A stretch of DNA of 64,000 nt from positions 329,963 to 393,962 of the forward strand of contig CAXBGS010000007.1 of NCBI GenBank assembly GCA_963975425.1. Reading direction: 5' to 3'. This DNA is from CAXBGS01 sp963975425. Its GTDB lineage: Bacteria > Planctomycetota > Planctomycetia > Pirellulales > Pirellulaceae. Of this stretch, positions 17,718-26,249 are shown piece after piece (within the stretch, counting starts at the first letter, position 1; each line of letters begins with the position of its first letter). Position numbers and translations under genes: made by a program. The notes beneath the pieces were generated by a model. That model was not told the origin of the DNA, searched no databases, and saw nothing but the letters and a program-made list of their open reading frames with translations.

Positions 17718-18802
17718 TGTTCTTTTGTTCCTAAGTTCAACTTAGTTGGGCTCGTTGTCGGTAGCCTTATCCTAAGACAGGATAGCGTTTGACATTCGAT
17801 TGGCGAAGAACGAGGCGAGGCAAAATAATGGATCCGAACTGGGAGACAATCAGAACGTAGTGGCCGACCTACGGCATTGACCAGCAGGATGAATTCTTGG
17901 TCGATGCGTCGGCGTGCTGTTTCGCGGGAGACAGGAAGCACGAGATTGCCGTTTACTCGTTTGATCGTTGCACACGTCGGGCAATGATCGACGCGACGGC
18001 GACCTATCCACTGTGCCTGCAGTTTGGAATTCACTTTCCATCGTTCACGTCAGGCGAAGAAAGGCGATTGGACATCTGCGAACGCGATTCTCTGGTGACC
18101 CGACTGGATTGGTCGAACCAGTGCAACTAATGGCTGTGCTCTCAACGAACAACGGGCCGTTTTTTTGGCGAGAACTTCACCGCGCGATGGAGGAGCGAGA
18201 CCAAGTTGTTCTGTGTGGAAACGAAGATGATCACGAAGTCTGGTACGACAGCAAGATTGAGGACGTAATGGATGCTTTTTGCATCATCGACAAACGGCCA
18301 ACGCCGGACTTCGTTCCGATGTAAGCGTCCAAGTGATGTTCGGTATCTGGGGCGCAACCGCATCGAGAACGAGTGATCCTGCGAGAGGATCTCCGGCGTG
18401 TCGCCCCGTCAATCTTTAAGGGACAACTTGGATGGACCGTTCCGGATAAGGGCTTTTCAATCAAGCCGGGTCGAACCAGCCTTCAATTGGCAGTACTTCG
18501 TCGCGGTGAGGCAACCCAGCCGTGAATAGTTCACTCATCGTTTGGTGCGACGGCCGTACAGCGGAGACTGCTTCCAAGGGCAGCGGCACGTCCACTCACG
18601 TTCTGCAGATGCCGTGCGCGTGTATCTCTCATCGCTTACACGCTTTCGATATTCCGTCACCCGTTCGTCATCCCTGTTTGGGGGTGCTCGGAAAAGGAAG
18701 TACTTCTAACGGTCGATAAAGAGTGATAACGGTTGCACAAGCGCAAACAGGGATATAGGATCGCGGAATCTTCGTCAAACACGGTGTTTTTGAAGTTTTC
18801 CG
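17718..18802. other. Region without a confident gene
   Basis: About 1.1 kb between the AlbA_2 gene and the tRNA fragment. Short open frames occur on both strands: a minus frame at 17714-18034 containing PVSRETARRRIDQEFILLVN and a plus frame ending at 18324. None has a convincing start or family match. It is probably decayed accessory DNA at the island boundary. Confidence 0.5.
18130..18324 (+). CDS. Possible small hypothetical protein
   Basis: A 64-residue frame beginning MAVLSTNNGPFFWRELHRAM and ending IIDKRPTPDFVPM. The composition is protein-like, with acidic and aromatic residues in a plausible amphipathic order. However, there is no Shine-Dalgarno site and no family I recognise, and the same frame is open further upstream to 17968. 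It could be the tail of a decayed gene. Confidence 0.22.
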   Translation: MAVLSTNNGPFFWRELHRAMEERDQVVLCGNEDDHEVWYDSKIEDVMDAFCIIDKRPTPDFVPM

Positions 18803-18851
18803 GGCTAGCCTCATAACCTCGAGGTCGTCGGTTCGAATCCGGCTCCCGCAA
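18803..18851 (+). pseudogene. 3' half of an initiator-type tRNA-Met (CAU), probable integration-site remnant
   Basis: The sequence holds an anticodon loop CTCATAA (18810-18816), the 3' anticodon strand CCTCG, a variable region AGGTC, a T-arm GTCGG-TTCGAAT-CCGGC (18827-18843) and acceptor strand TCCCGCA with discriminator A (18844-18851). This is close to the 3' half of bacterial tRNA-fMet. Upstream, the 5' strand of the anticodon stem does not pair properly and no D-arm or 5' acceptor strand is recognisable, so the gene is not complete. A displaced tRNA 3' half beside a recombinase gene and repeats is typical of an attachment site left by integration. Confidence 0.65.
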
Positions 18852-18879
18852 CTTCTCTTCATAACCTTGAGGTCTTAAA

Positions 18880-19165
18880 CGACCCTGGGGTTAACGAACA
18901 GGCCGATCAATTGGTTAACCAGTTGATCGGCTTTTTTCGTTTTGACGCCGCGATTTGCGTCGTTTTTCGCTAGGGGAGCACTTCAAAATTTATTTTTGGA
19001 TCTCTCGCCGAGACAACGACTCGCGAGTACTACGTAGTGCTACGCAAACCCCGTTTCGGGCCGACTCGACGCAAAGGTCTCGCGTGTCTCTGTACTATTT
19101 GACCTCCAGGTTATGACCCTCCCGAGTGCTATCGGGCATTTTTTGGTCAACGTTCTCGAGGGGGG
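18880..19165. repeat. Island repeat, copy A
   Basis: The most diverged of three related copies (others at 22183-22548 and 33774-34164). Shared landmarks in order: GGTTAACGAACA, a GCCGA...CGGCTTTTTTCG hairpin, GGTCTCNCGTGTCTCTGTAC, GACCTCCAGGTTATGA and GAGTGCTATCGG. The right end overlaps the 3' end of the serine recombinase gene and codes its last residues, so the repeat probably represents a recombinase-element terminus. Confidence 0.6.
18902..18937 (+). terminator. Rho-independent terminator downstream of tRNA fragment
   Basis: Stem GCCGATCAA (18902-18910) pairs with TTGATCGGC (18923-18931), extended inward by TGG/CCA around a TTAA loop, and is followed by six T (18932-18937). This is the strongest intrinsic-terminator signal seen in the window. 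Confidence 0.8.
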
Positions 19166-20408
19166 CATCAAAAAACTCTTCAACGTTCTCCTGGGCCATG
19201 ATGGCGACCTCTCCGGAGGCGTAGTCGAAAACAACTTTCGCGATCACATCAGGCAGATGCCGCTGCTGTTTTGATTCCGGTAGCTCTCGCCATTGACGTT
19301 GGAAACTCGCGGAAAGACCGAACTCAGCGTCGTCTGGGTCAGCCAGCGCATCACAAACAAATCGCTCGAGTCTGTGCTGACCGATACCAACTTTGGGACA
19401 TGGTGGCTTCCCGCCAGCGCTGGAGCGGCAACGGTACGAGAGATAACGGATCGTTCCTTTGTGTGACACACTGGTCGTCATCGGGCGATTGCATTGGCCG
19501 CAGAAGAGCCGCCCCAGTAAATTCACTCGGTAAGGATTCTTCGCAGGCTTGCGCTCTTTCGTTTTCGCTTTACGCGTGTTTCGTGACGACAAGTGAGCTT
19601 GAACTGCGTCAAAGAGATCAGAATTCGCGATGGGTTCATGTTCACCCGGAAGCCACCCATCCCGCGAGCGAATCTGGCCGGTGTAGGTCGCGTTTTTTAG
19701 CAGCTTCACAATACGGCGAGGCGTCCAGGTGCCTGTCTCACCATTTTGATCGAGCCAGTTTTGTTCGTTGGCAAACTTAGCGAGTACGCTTGGACGCACG
19801 CCTCTTGCGGCTCGCGCAAAGAACTCGCGAACAACCATTGCTTGGCTGGGATGAACGACAAGCTTCTTCGTTTCGGGATCAGACAGATAGCCAAATGGAA
19901 CCCGGCCTGCGACTCGCTTGCCTTGACGTTTCAATGCTGCTCGCATGTCAGCAGTCCGTTCGCGAGTCAAATCCTGTTGAAACTCGCTAGCCGCTGCGAC
20001 GATGTTGGTCATCAGTCGACTGACTGGAGTATCGCTGTAACTGGGATCATTGACGACGACGAGTTCAACAGCGTTGGCCTCGAACAGCTCCAGTAGGATT
20101 TGCAAATGAGTCAGACGGCGCGTTAGACGGTCGATTCCGTAAACAATGAGACGGTCGATCTCTCTGTCATTGATGGCTGCAATCAACTTTTGGAGCTCAG
20201 GTCGCTCAAGCGTTTCGCTCGAAACTCCCTCATCTTTGAAGATCCCAGTCACATCCCAATTCCGCGTTCTCGCGGCGTCCAGACACATATCGACTTGGGC
20301 ATCACACGAACTCATGTCTCCTTCGCGTATTCGAGACTGCCGAGCGTAGACCGCAGTTGCAGGTTGCTGCTGACTACCAGTGGCTGATTGATTCGACGAC
20401 GCCTTCAT
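19095..20408 (-). CDS. Large serine recombinase (resolvase/invertase superfamily)
   Basis: A site-specific DNA recombinase of about 437 residues. The N-terminal catalytic domain begins ATAVYARQSR, where the serine is the nucleophile, and continues DRPEL-like ETLERPELQKLIAAI and DRLIVYGIDRLTRR. A Recombinase domain (VPFGYLSDPETKKLVVHPSQ) and a zinc-ribbon (LFCGQCNRPM ... YRCRSSAGGKPPCP) follow. The coiled-coil tail is short compared with phage integrases. The frame is open to 20609, but the ATG at 20408 starts 11 nt after the AbiEii-like stop and fits the domain start. Its last residues lie within repeat copy A. It is probably the enzyme that mobilised the toxin-antitoxin cassette. Confidence 0.9.
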   Translation of the reverse strand: MKASSNQSATGSQQQPATAVYARQSRIREGDMSSCDAQVDMCLDAARTRNWDVTGIFKDEGVSSETLERPELQKLIAAINDREIDRLIVYGIDRLTRRLTHLQILLELFEANAVELVVVNDPSYSDTPVSRLMTNIVAAASEFQQDLTRERTADMRAALKRQGKRVAGRVPFGYLSDPETKKLVVHPSQAMVVREFFARAARGVRPSVLAKFANEQNWLDQNGETGTWTPRRIVKLLKNATYTGQIRSRDGWLPGEHEPIANSDLFDAVQAHLSSRNTRKAKTKERKPAKNPYRVNLLGRLFCGQCNRPMTTSVSHKGTIRYLSYRCRSSAGGKPPCPKVGIGQHRLERFVCDALADPDDAEFGLSASFQRQWRELPESKQQRHLPDVIAKVVFDYASGEVAIMAQENVEEFFDAPLENVDQKMPDSTREGHNLEVK

Positions 20409-20418
20409 TGATTGCACC

Positions 20419-21327
20419 CTATTCGCTGGACCAAGGTCCAGGCGCCCGCCACTCGCCAGCAGCGTCTTTGTTTCGCGCAATCCCGTCTGCGATTGGAAGT
20501 AAAAAAACTCTAAGTTCTTCCACGACATCAGCGAGCGACGTGACCGGCGTCGGCAGTTTTGACTTTCGCAAGAAACCCGACCATTGGGCTTGTTTGTTCC
20601 TGTCTTCAAAGAAGACAGGAGTCAACCCGATCGGCTCGGTTTGAATCTTGGTCTCGCGATTCGCAAAAGTCTTTTTGATCGCTGTGGATAGAGTGTTTCC
20701 GTCGAAATCAAACTGCCTCGATAGAATCAGGATGTCATAAAAGTCTTTCATGCGACTATTGAGTTGGCCAAGTTGGGTCATTGCTTCAAACTTCTCGGCA
20801 ATCACGCTCTCCCGCGGATAGCCAGATAGCTCGGCTGTTTCAAAGTCCAGCATGCCTGGGTAAACGATTGCAGTCGCACTCGGATGAATCACATCACCAA
20901 ACGCGATGTCAATCTGCATTGGTATGCGCGCGTTCTGAATCGTTGCGACGAATGTAACACGAACGCCCTCGTAGTCTGCATCTTCTTTGATGACGATGCC
21001 CTTGACCGTCTCGGGGAGAAAGACAATTCCATCCTCTGCTACTGATTGCTCACAAACCGATCGCATCATCTCGGTCATTGAATCAACCGAGTTTTCAGCA
21101 TGTGCAAGCAGGTCGATATCACGAGTCGCCCTTGACTGCGGTGCTCCCCACACAGCAAACATCAACGCGCCCTTTAGCACAAATCGATCTGCGTGCGGGG
21201 ATTGTGAAAGCCGAAATAGGAAACGCTCCATCGCAAAATACGTGAGCAATTCTTGAAAAGGACGTCCGCTTTGCTTGGACTGATTCATCAAGCGACCGCG
21301 AACCGACGCAGCCATATCGCGTGTCAT
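20419..21327 (-). CDS. AbiEii-type nucleotidyltransferase toxin
   Basis: A 302-residue nucleotidyltransferase of the AbiEii/AbiGii family, the toxin of type IV toxin-antitoxin systems; characterised relatives transfer nucleotides to tRNA or other targets and cause growth arrest during phage infection. Signatures: FVLKGALMFAVWG, then the NTase acidic motif RATRDIDLLA, and the later SVIAEKFEAMTQLGQLNSRMKDFYDI helix typical of the family. ATG at 21327 overlaps the TGA of the antitoxin (ATGA), so translation is coupled. The downstream recombinase begins 11 nt after the stop. Confidence 0.92.
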   Translation of the reverse strand: MTRDMAASVRGRLMNQSKQSGRPFQELLTYFAMERFLFRLSQSPHADRFVLKGALMFAVWGAPQSRATRDIDLLAHAENSVDSMTEMMRSVCEQSVAEDGIVFLPETVKGIVIKEDADYEGVRVTFVATIQNARIPMQIDIAFGDVIHPSATAIVYPGMLDFETAELSGYPRESVIAEKFEAMTQLGQLNSRMKDFYDILILSRQFDFDGNTLSTAIKKTFANRETKIQTEPIGLTPVFFEDRNKQAQWSGFLRKSKLPTPVTSLADVVEELRVFLLPIADGIARNKDAAGEWRAPGPWSSE

Positions 21328-21947
21328 ACAAGTGCCTCCAGATAGGGGCGGATCGCTGAAGCAGCACGTAGTTGTTTCGCGTATTCCATGATCAGATCAA
21401 CATTTCGATTCTGCTGCGATCGATACGCTTTCACTGATTCAACCACTACATCGATACCGACTTCATTGCGCCGACAGAAGCAATCTACAATCGTTTTTTC
21501 ACGGCAATAGATTCGAACATCGATGTCATCAACGCGGTGCTTTTCGATTCCAATGCGATAGGCAACATCTCGCAGCCTTGCGACTCGAATCGGAGGATAA
21601 GTGAGCCGCGGCGGTTCGCTATTCCTTGGTACGGCGATCCATACTTCATGTGGAATTTGCGTGGTCAGCTCGTGAAAGGCTAGCGCTGATAGAAGGTAAA
21701 TGACTCCGTGCGGAACCTTCTGTGCGACCGTGACAAGGTCGGGCGACCCCAGCGGTGGCATGTCTGCGAGTCGGTAAAGACCACGGGCGAGCTGCTCGAG
21801 TCGTCCCGTGTCTCTCAGTGAATAGAGCGCGTTTCTAGAGATGCCCAGACGGATCGCATCAGCCATCCGAATCATGCCACCATGCTGGCGGATGATGATC
21901 GCGGCTCGGTCAGGAGCCGATAGCTGCTTGGGATTAGGCTTGTTCAC
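21324..21947 (-). CDS. AbiEi-type antitoxin / transcriptional regulator
   Basis: A 207-residue partner of the AbiEii toxin. The N-terminal winged helix-turn-helix (IIIRQHGGMIRMADAIRLGI, then SRNALYSLRDTGRLEQLARG) matches the AbiEi_4-type DNA-binding domain; the C-terminal part (PHEVWIAVPRNSEPP, REKTIVDCFCRRNEVGIDVV) is the antitoxin domain. Type IV antitoxins neutralise the toxin without direct binding and repress their own operon, often at inverted repeats upstream. The upstream space at 21948-22180 would contain the promoter, but I see no clear palindrome there. Confidence 0.9.
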   Translation of the reverse strand: MNKPNPKQLSAPDRAAIIIRQHGGMIRMADAIRLGISRNALYSLRDTGRLEQLARGLYRLADMPPLGSPDLVTVAQKVPHGVIYLLSALAFHELTTQIPHEVWIAVPRNSEPPRLTYPPIRVARLRDVAYRIGIEKHRVDDIDVRIYCREKTIVDCFCRRNEVGIDVVVESVKAYRSQQNRNVDLIMEYAKQLRAASAIRPYLEALV

Positions 21948-22621
21948 AAAAAACCGCCCGAAAGTAAAACCAGGAGGTGTTATGTACCACGCCCGTTCAT
22001 CCGAGTCAAATCAAAACGAAGGAGCACTGGCTGTCAGAATTGCCGATCAAGTGCCCGGTTTATGTTTCGAGTTCGTTCCGCAGTAGCGAACCGAACGGGC
22101 GAAAAGTCTGGAGTGACAGAAAATGCCTTAAGGGTCGCAGGTGGCACCCTAGATGTGCTTTTCGGGTAATCATGAGGTCATAACATGTCGGCCCGAATTG
22201 CAACTTCAATTCGGCATGTTGGTTTAATCCGACCGCCGGGTTAACGAACAAGCCGACGTTGGTCTACATGACTGACGCCGGCTTTTTTCGTGCTTTACCG
22301 CAGTGCTGGCAAGAACTTACGTCATCGCTCGATTGGCAGAGATCTCTCGGGGTGTCTCTGGAAAAGTACTATCCGACCGCCGGCGAAACGGTCTCTGGGG
22401 CGATCTTGGGCAAAGGTCTCTCGTGTCTCTGTACTATTTGACCTCCAGGTTATGAAGTCCCGGAGTGCTATCGGATAAAAGTGGTCAACGTTCCTAGAAC
22501 CGACCTAGCGGGAGACGCCTGGTACAGAACCATTTTCCTGGATTTACCAAACCTCCTCTCGTTCTCGTAATATTCAATATGGAATCGGGCGACGCCATCA
22601 CTTTTTCGAGGTAAATCACTC
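21948..22621. other. Intergenic region holding repeat copy B
   Basis: No gene is supported here. The left part is the leader of the AbiE operon (minus strand); the centre is repeat copy B (22183-22548); the right part leads into the macrodomain operon, with GAGGT about 11 nt before its TTG start. Confidence 0.6.
22183..22548. repeat. Island repeat, copy B
   Basis: Closely related along its whole length to copy C (33774-34164). It begins with a hairpin (CCGAATTG at 22193-22200 pairs with CAATTCGG at 22207-22214). It continues with CATGTTGGTTTA and GACCGCCGGGTTAACGAACA, then a GCCG...CGGC hairpin with six T near 22283. It ends with GACCTCCAGGTTATGA and a segment resembling the recombinase 3' end. 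It has no open frame of its own and is probably a decayed terminus of a recombinase element. Confidence 0.7.
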
Positions 22622-23092
22622 TTGGGGAAAATCGAAATAGTGAAAGGGGACCTTCTCAATCAAGACGTCGACGTAATCGTCAACACTTGGAACAGGAACA
22701 TCATTCCTTGGTGGCTACTGCTTCCACAGGGCGTTTCAGGAGCGATCAAGCGGCGTGGCGGATACGCTCCGTTTCGCGAGCTTGCTAAGCACGGGGCAAT
22801 TCCGCTTGGCGGTGCGGTGATAACCAGTGCGGGCAATCTGCCATTCAAAGCCATCATCCATGTGGCCGGCATCAGCATGTGGTGGCGATCAAGTGAAAGC
22901 TCGGTCCGAGAATCGTGTCGCAGCGCGATGGCATTGGCGGAGGAGAAGAAATTCAATTCGATCGCGTTGCCACTGATTGGTGCTGGTACCGGTGGCGGGT
23001 CGCCGACCGCCGTTCTTGATATGATGAGCGGTGAACTCGCGACCGTTAGCTTCGGGGGGCGAATCGTCATCGTTCAATTTAAGAAAGACTAG
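22622..23092 (+). CDS. Macrodomain protein 1 (ADP-ribose binding/hydrolase)
   Basis: A 156-residue single macrodomain. Key motifs: GDLLNQDVDVIVNTWN (adenine/ribose pocket), GVSGAIKRRGG (diphosphate loop 1), ITSAGNLPFKAIIHVAG, and LIGAGTGGG (loop 2). Macrodomains bind ADP-ribose, and many remove it from proteins, nucleic acids or O-acetyl groups. It starts with TTG at 22622, with GAGGT upstream. It opens a compact operon: a second macrodomain 20 bp downstream, then a phosphatase, an ADP-ribosylglycohydrolase and a peptidase. The asparagine-rich pocket is intact, so activity is plausible. Confidence 0.88.
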   Translation: MGKIEIVKGDLLNQDVDVIVNTWNRNIIPWWLLLPQGVSGAIKRRGGYAPFRELAKHGAIPLGGAVITSAGNLPFKAIIHVAGISMWWRSSESSVRESCRSAMALAEEKKFNSIALPLIGAGTGGGSPTAVLDMMSGELATVSFGGRIVIVQFKKD

Positions 23093-23111
23093 ACTAGCAG
23101 GTTCCGTTCCA

Positions 23112-23633
23112 ATGCAGATCAAGGTTGAAGTCGGCGATGTACTGGAGGTTGACGCTGATGCGTTGATCTCTACCGCGAACCCTTGGTTGAATCTTTCGGG
23201 TGGCGTGAATGGAGCAATCCTTTCGGCGGTTGGGTCGACGATTCAAGAGGAACTGCACAGTTACCTGAAGAGCCAAGGCGTCTCCGCCGTGCCGGCTGGA
23301 ACAGTCGTCCAAAGCAACGCAGGAAACCTGCCATTCGATTGCATTCTGCATGCTGTCGCGATCGACCCGTTCTACGATTCCTCCGTTGATCTAGTCCGAG
23401 AAACCGTCGTTGCCGCTTTGGACCTAGCCATTGAGGCAGGCGCAAAAACTATCTCTACGCCGACACTGGCCACCGGATACGGACCAATGTCGATTGCTGA
23501 TTTCGGAACCGCAGTGGCACCGCTTGCCAATGAACCTAGGTTCGATGGGCTTTCATTGACAATCGTCATCCGCTCAAAAGAGCACCTATCCGAGCTGTCC
23601 GATGCCATCGCAGTAGCTCGGGTTCAGGCGTAG
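23112..23633 (+). CDS. Macrodomain protein 2
   Basis: A 173-residue macrodomain, clearly diverged from its neighbour: GDVLEVDADALISTANPWLN, then SGGVNGAIL, VQSNAGNLPFDCILHAVAID and TPTLATGYGPMS in place of the usual GxGxGG loop. Residues binding ADP-ribose are mostly kept. The frame is open to 23031, but ATG 23112 starts the domain directly and does not overlap macrodomain 1. Two unlike macrodomains side by side suggest different substrates or a reader/eraser split. Coupled to the phosphatase gene 10 bp downstream. Confidence 0.88.
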   Translation: MQIKVEVGDVLEVDADALISTANPWLNLSGGVNGAILSAVGSTIQEELHSYLKSQGVSAVPAGTVVQSNAGNLPFDCILHAVAIDPFYDSSVDLVRETVVAALDLAIEAGAKTISTPTLATGYGPMSIADFGTAVAPLANEPRFDGLSLTIVIRSKEHLSELSDAIAVARVQA

Positions 23634-23643
23634 AAGAAACCGC

Positions 23644-24303
23644 ATGAAGTACGGGTTTCTCTTTCTGTTGTTGGCATTGGCAATGTCGGTTGCCGCCGTC
23701 CGCAGCGGGCCTTGGGAGTGGCTGCTCTTCTACCCGGCGTTCTCGTTTGGCGTGGTGGCTGCTGCGTATTTGTCCTCTGCACCCGGCGTCTTCGGCAAGC
23801 GTTTTGACGGGCGTCGTTCGTGGCTTGGGACGCTGTTGGTGCTGCCCTACGTTCCGTACGTGTCGGCAGTTTGGCATTTGGTTCGGTTGCTATCACGAGA
23901 ACCGAAGATCAGCGTCCTGAATGACGAAATCGTCTTGTCGCGTCGGTTGCTGAGCCATGAGATGCCGGAGAACATTGCCTCGGTCGTTGATCTGACCTGT
24001 GAGTTCATCGAACCGAAGGATGGTTGGGATCTTCAGTCGTACGTGTGCTACCCGATGCTCGATGGAACCGCGTCGACTTCCACAGAGATTCGTGTACTAG
24101 CGGACGAAATCATCAAAATGCCGAAGCCTGTGCTGATTCATTGCGCCCAGGGTCATGGTAGAACGGGCCTGGTTACCGCGGCCGTGTTGATTGCGTCTGG
24201 TAAAGCACAAACGACTGGGGACGCCATTGCGATGATTCAAGCGGTTCGTCCCGGTGTCGAATTGAACAAGGCACAGCGATTGATTCTGGAGCAAATCGGA
24301 TGA
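23644..24303 (+). CDS. Membrane-anchored PTP-like / dual-specificity phosphatase
   Basis: A 219-residue protein with two or three N-terminal membrane segments (YGFLFLLLALAMSVAAV; WLLFYPAFSFGVVAAAYL; LGTLLVLPYVPYVSAVWHLV) and a C-terminal cysteine-phosphatase domain. The catalytic loop is HCAQGHGRTG, the CX5R signature, with a general-acid region near VCYPMLDGTAS. Relatives act on phosphotyrosine, phosphoserine, phosphoinositides or small phosphates. Placement between macrodomain and ADP-ribosylglycohydrolase genes suggests a substrate such as ADP-ribose-1''-phosphate (inference). The stop overlaps the next start by 4 nt (ATGA). Confidence 0.88.
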   Translation: MKYGFLFLLLALAMSVAAVRSGPWEWLLFYPAFSFGVVAAAYLSSAPGVFGKRFDGRRSWLGTLLVLPYVPYVSAVWHLVRLLSREPKISVLNDEIVLSRRLLSHEMPENIASVVDLTCEFIEPKDGWDLQSYVCYPMLDGTASTSTEIRVLADEIIKMPKPVLIHCAQGHGRTGLVTAAVLIASGKAQTTGDAIAMIQAVRPGVELNKAQRLILEQIG

Positions 24304-25355
24304 ACGACGACGCGATTATCGGATGCATTCTGGGAACCGCCGTCGGTGATGCTCTTGGGTTGCCGTACGAAGGCGTTTCGTCCAAGCGAGCACCGCGATT
24401 GCTCGGGCCGCCGGATCGTTATCGGTTCTTTTTCCGACGTGGCATGATCTCCGACGATACCGAACACACCTGCATGGTTGCGCAGTCACTGATCGAAGCG
24501 AACAGCGATGTCGACCTTTTCGCACGCCGTTTTGCCAGGCGACTGCGATGGTGGATATTGGCCTTGCCGGCCGGCGTCGGCAAAGCGACTGCTCGAGCGG
24601 GCATCAAACTCTGGTTGGGTGCCAAGCCCAACAGCTCCGGCGTCTTCTCTGCGGGCAATGGTCCGGCGATGCGAGCTGCGATCTTTGGCGCGGCGTTCGA
24701 TGATCTGCCGCAGATCCTTCAGTTCGTGCGTTCTTCATCGCGTTTGACGCACACCGATCGCAAAGCAGAATACGGCGCGATCGCGGTGGCACTCGCCGCT
24801 CGATACTCTCGTGACCACGATCCGGTGGATGCGAACCTGTGGCTTTCTGATGTTGTCGATACCGTGGGTGATGAGGGATCAGAACTTACTGATTTGCTGC
24901 GACGATCCGTTAACAGTGTGGCGGACGGAGAGTCAACCAAGGCGTTTGCCGATTCGCTTGGGTTATCCCGAGGCGTCAGTGGCTACACCTATCACACGAT
25001 CCCCGTCGCCATTCACTCTTGGTTGTCTCACCCAAGAGACTACCGGCAATCGGTCACAAAGATCATTCAGTGCGGAGGCGACGCCGACACAACCGCGGCA
25101 ATTGTGGGCGGGATCGTTGGTGCCGGAGTTGGCGAAGACAGAATCCCGCAAGAGTGGATCAGCGGCATCTGGGAATACCCGCGTAGCGTCGCCTGGATGC
25201 GATCGCTCGGCGAAACACTAGCCGTCACAATTCATGAAAAACGTCCGGCCAAACCACCCACCGTCAATCCAATCGCCGTTTTGTTCCGCAACATCCTGTT
25301 TCTATTCATCGTCCTCTTTCACGGCTTCCGCCGACTTGCCCCGCCATACAAATGA
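24300..25355 (+). CDS. ADP-ribosylglycohydrolase (ARH/DraG family)
   Basis: A 351-residue hydrolase of the DraG/ARH family, which removes ADP-ribose from arginine, serine or other acceptors using two Mg or Mn ions. Metal and substrate motifs are intact: GTAVGDALGLPYEG at the N-terminus, SDDTEHTCMVAQ, and GGDADTTAAIVGGIVGA near residue 260. The C-terminal 40 residues add a hydrophobic segment (AVLFRNILFLFIVLF) that may tether it to the membrane, matching the anchored phosphatase before it. It overlaps both neighbours by ATGA junctions, so the operon is translationally coupled. Confidence 0.9.
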   Translation: MNDDAIIGCILGTAVGDALGLPYEGVSSKRAPRLLGPPDRYRFFFRRGMISDDTEHTCMVAQSLIEANSDVDLFARRFARRLRWWILALPAGVGKATARAGIKLWLGAKPNSSGVFSAGNGPAMRAAIFGAAFDDLPQILQFVRSSSRLTHTDRKAEYGAIAVALAARYSRDHDPVDANLWLSDVVDTVGDEGSELTDLLRRSVNSVADGESTKAFADSLGLSRGVSGYTYHTIPVAIHSWLSHPRDYRQSVTKIIQCGGDADTTAAIVGGIVGAGVGEDRIPQEWISGIWEYPRSVAWMRSLGETLAVTIHEKRPAKPPTVNPIAVLFRNILFLFIVLFHGFRRLAPPYK

Positions 25356-26243
25356 ATGTCGACACCGATCAAATCGAAGCCAACCTTCGTCTGCATGTCG
25401 ATCGACTTGCGGGATTGATCGGTCCGCGCACGTTGCAAAAGCCGAGAACAATTCAAGCCACGATCGGTTACATCGAAGGTCAATGGGCCGAGATGGGTTA
25501 CGCGAACGACCGCGAGTGTTATGACGCTCTCGGCGATGAAGCCACGAACTTGATCGTCGAACAACCCGGGTCAAAACGTGCCAGCGAGATTGTTGTACTG
25601 GGTGCTCACTACGACACGGTCTTCTCGACGCCCGGTGCCGACGACAACGCATCCGCCGTGGCGGTGATGTTGGAAGTCAGCCGCTTGCTACGAGAGCACA
25701 GCGGCAAGCGGACCGTACGCTATGTCGCGTTCGCCTGCGAAGAGCCGCCGTACTTCAACGTCGATGCCATGGGCAGCCAACATCATGCCCGCCAATCATG
25801 GCAACGCGGTGACAATATCGTCGGCATGCTTTGCCTGGAGATGGTCGGCTATTACAGCTTACACAAAGGCTCCCAAGAAATCCCTCCAGCAATCCCGCAT
25901 TTCCTTCACAGGTTCTTTCCCAAACGCGGCAACTTCCTCGCCGCCGTCGGCAACATGCCGTCATGGAAGTTGAACTGGCAATTCCGCCGGGGATTCAAAC
26001 GAGGCACACGGCGGCCGCCATTGTTCTCGATCTGCCTACCCGAAAAAAATCAACGAGATTCGGCTGAGCGACAACAGTTCGTTTTGGGATCAAGGCTATC
26101 CCGCCTTGATGCTGACCGACACCAGCTACTTGCGCAATCCCAACTACCACCAAGCCACTGATACTCCGGACACACTCAATTACCCCCGCATGACCGAAGT
26201 CACCCTCGGTGTCGCCTCAGCCATACGACGATTGCTTGGTTAG
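25352..26243 (+). pseudogene. M28-family metallopeptidase with a frameshift
   Basis: An M28 (aminopeptidase-like) zinc peptidase. The first frame (25352 to about 26040) has the metal ligands LGAHYDTVF and GADDNASAVAVMLE and the catalytic AFACEEPPYF. At a run of seven A (26042-26048) the frame breaks; it would end at 26161 in unrelated residues. Reading one base back gives the proper C-terminus, EIRLSDNSSFWDQGYPALML and then DTSYLRNPNYHQATDTPDTL, ending TAG at 26241-26243. The late His in NPNYH is a metal ligand of the family, so the unshifted product should be inactive. Causes could be a sequencing error, real decay or transcriptional slippage on the A-run. It is last in the ADP-ribose operon, overlapping the previous stop by 4 nt. 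Confidence 0.85.
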
Positions 26244-26249
26244 CAAGAA

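Noticed and set aside
18657..18862. Minus-strand ORFs beginning MREPDSNRRPRGYEA or MKRSCGSRIRTDDLEV
   Set aside because: These translations arise from the antisense of tRNA-Met genes and are a familiar annotation artefact; they instead helped identify the tRNA fragment.
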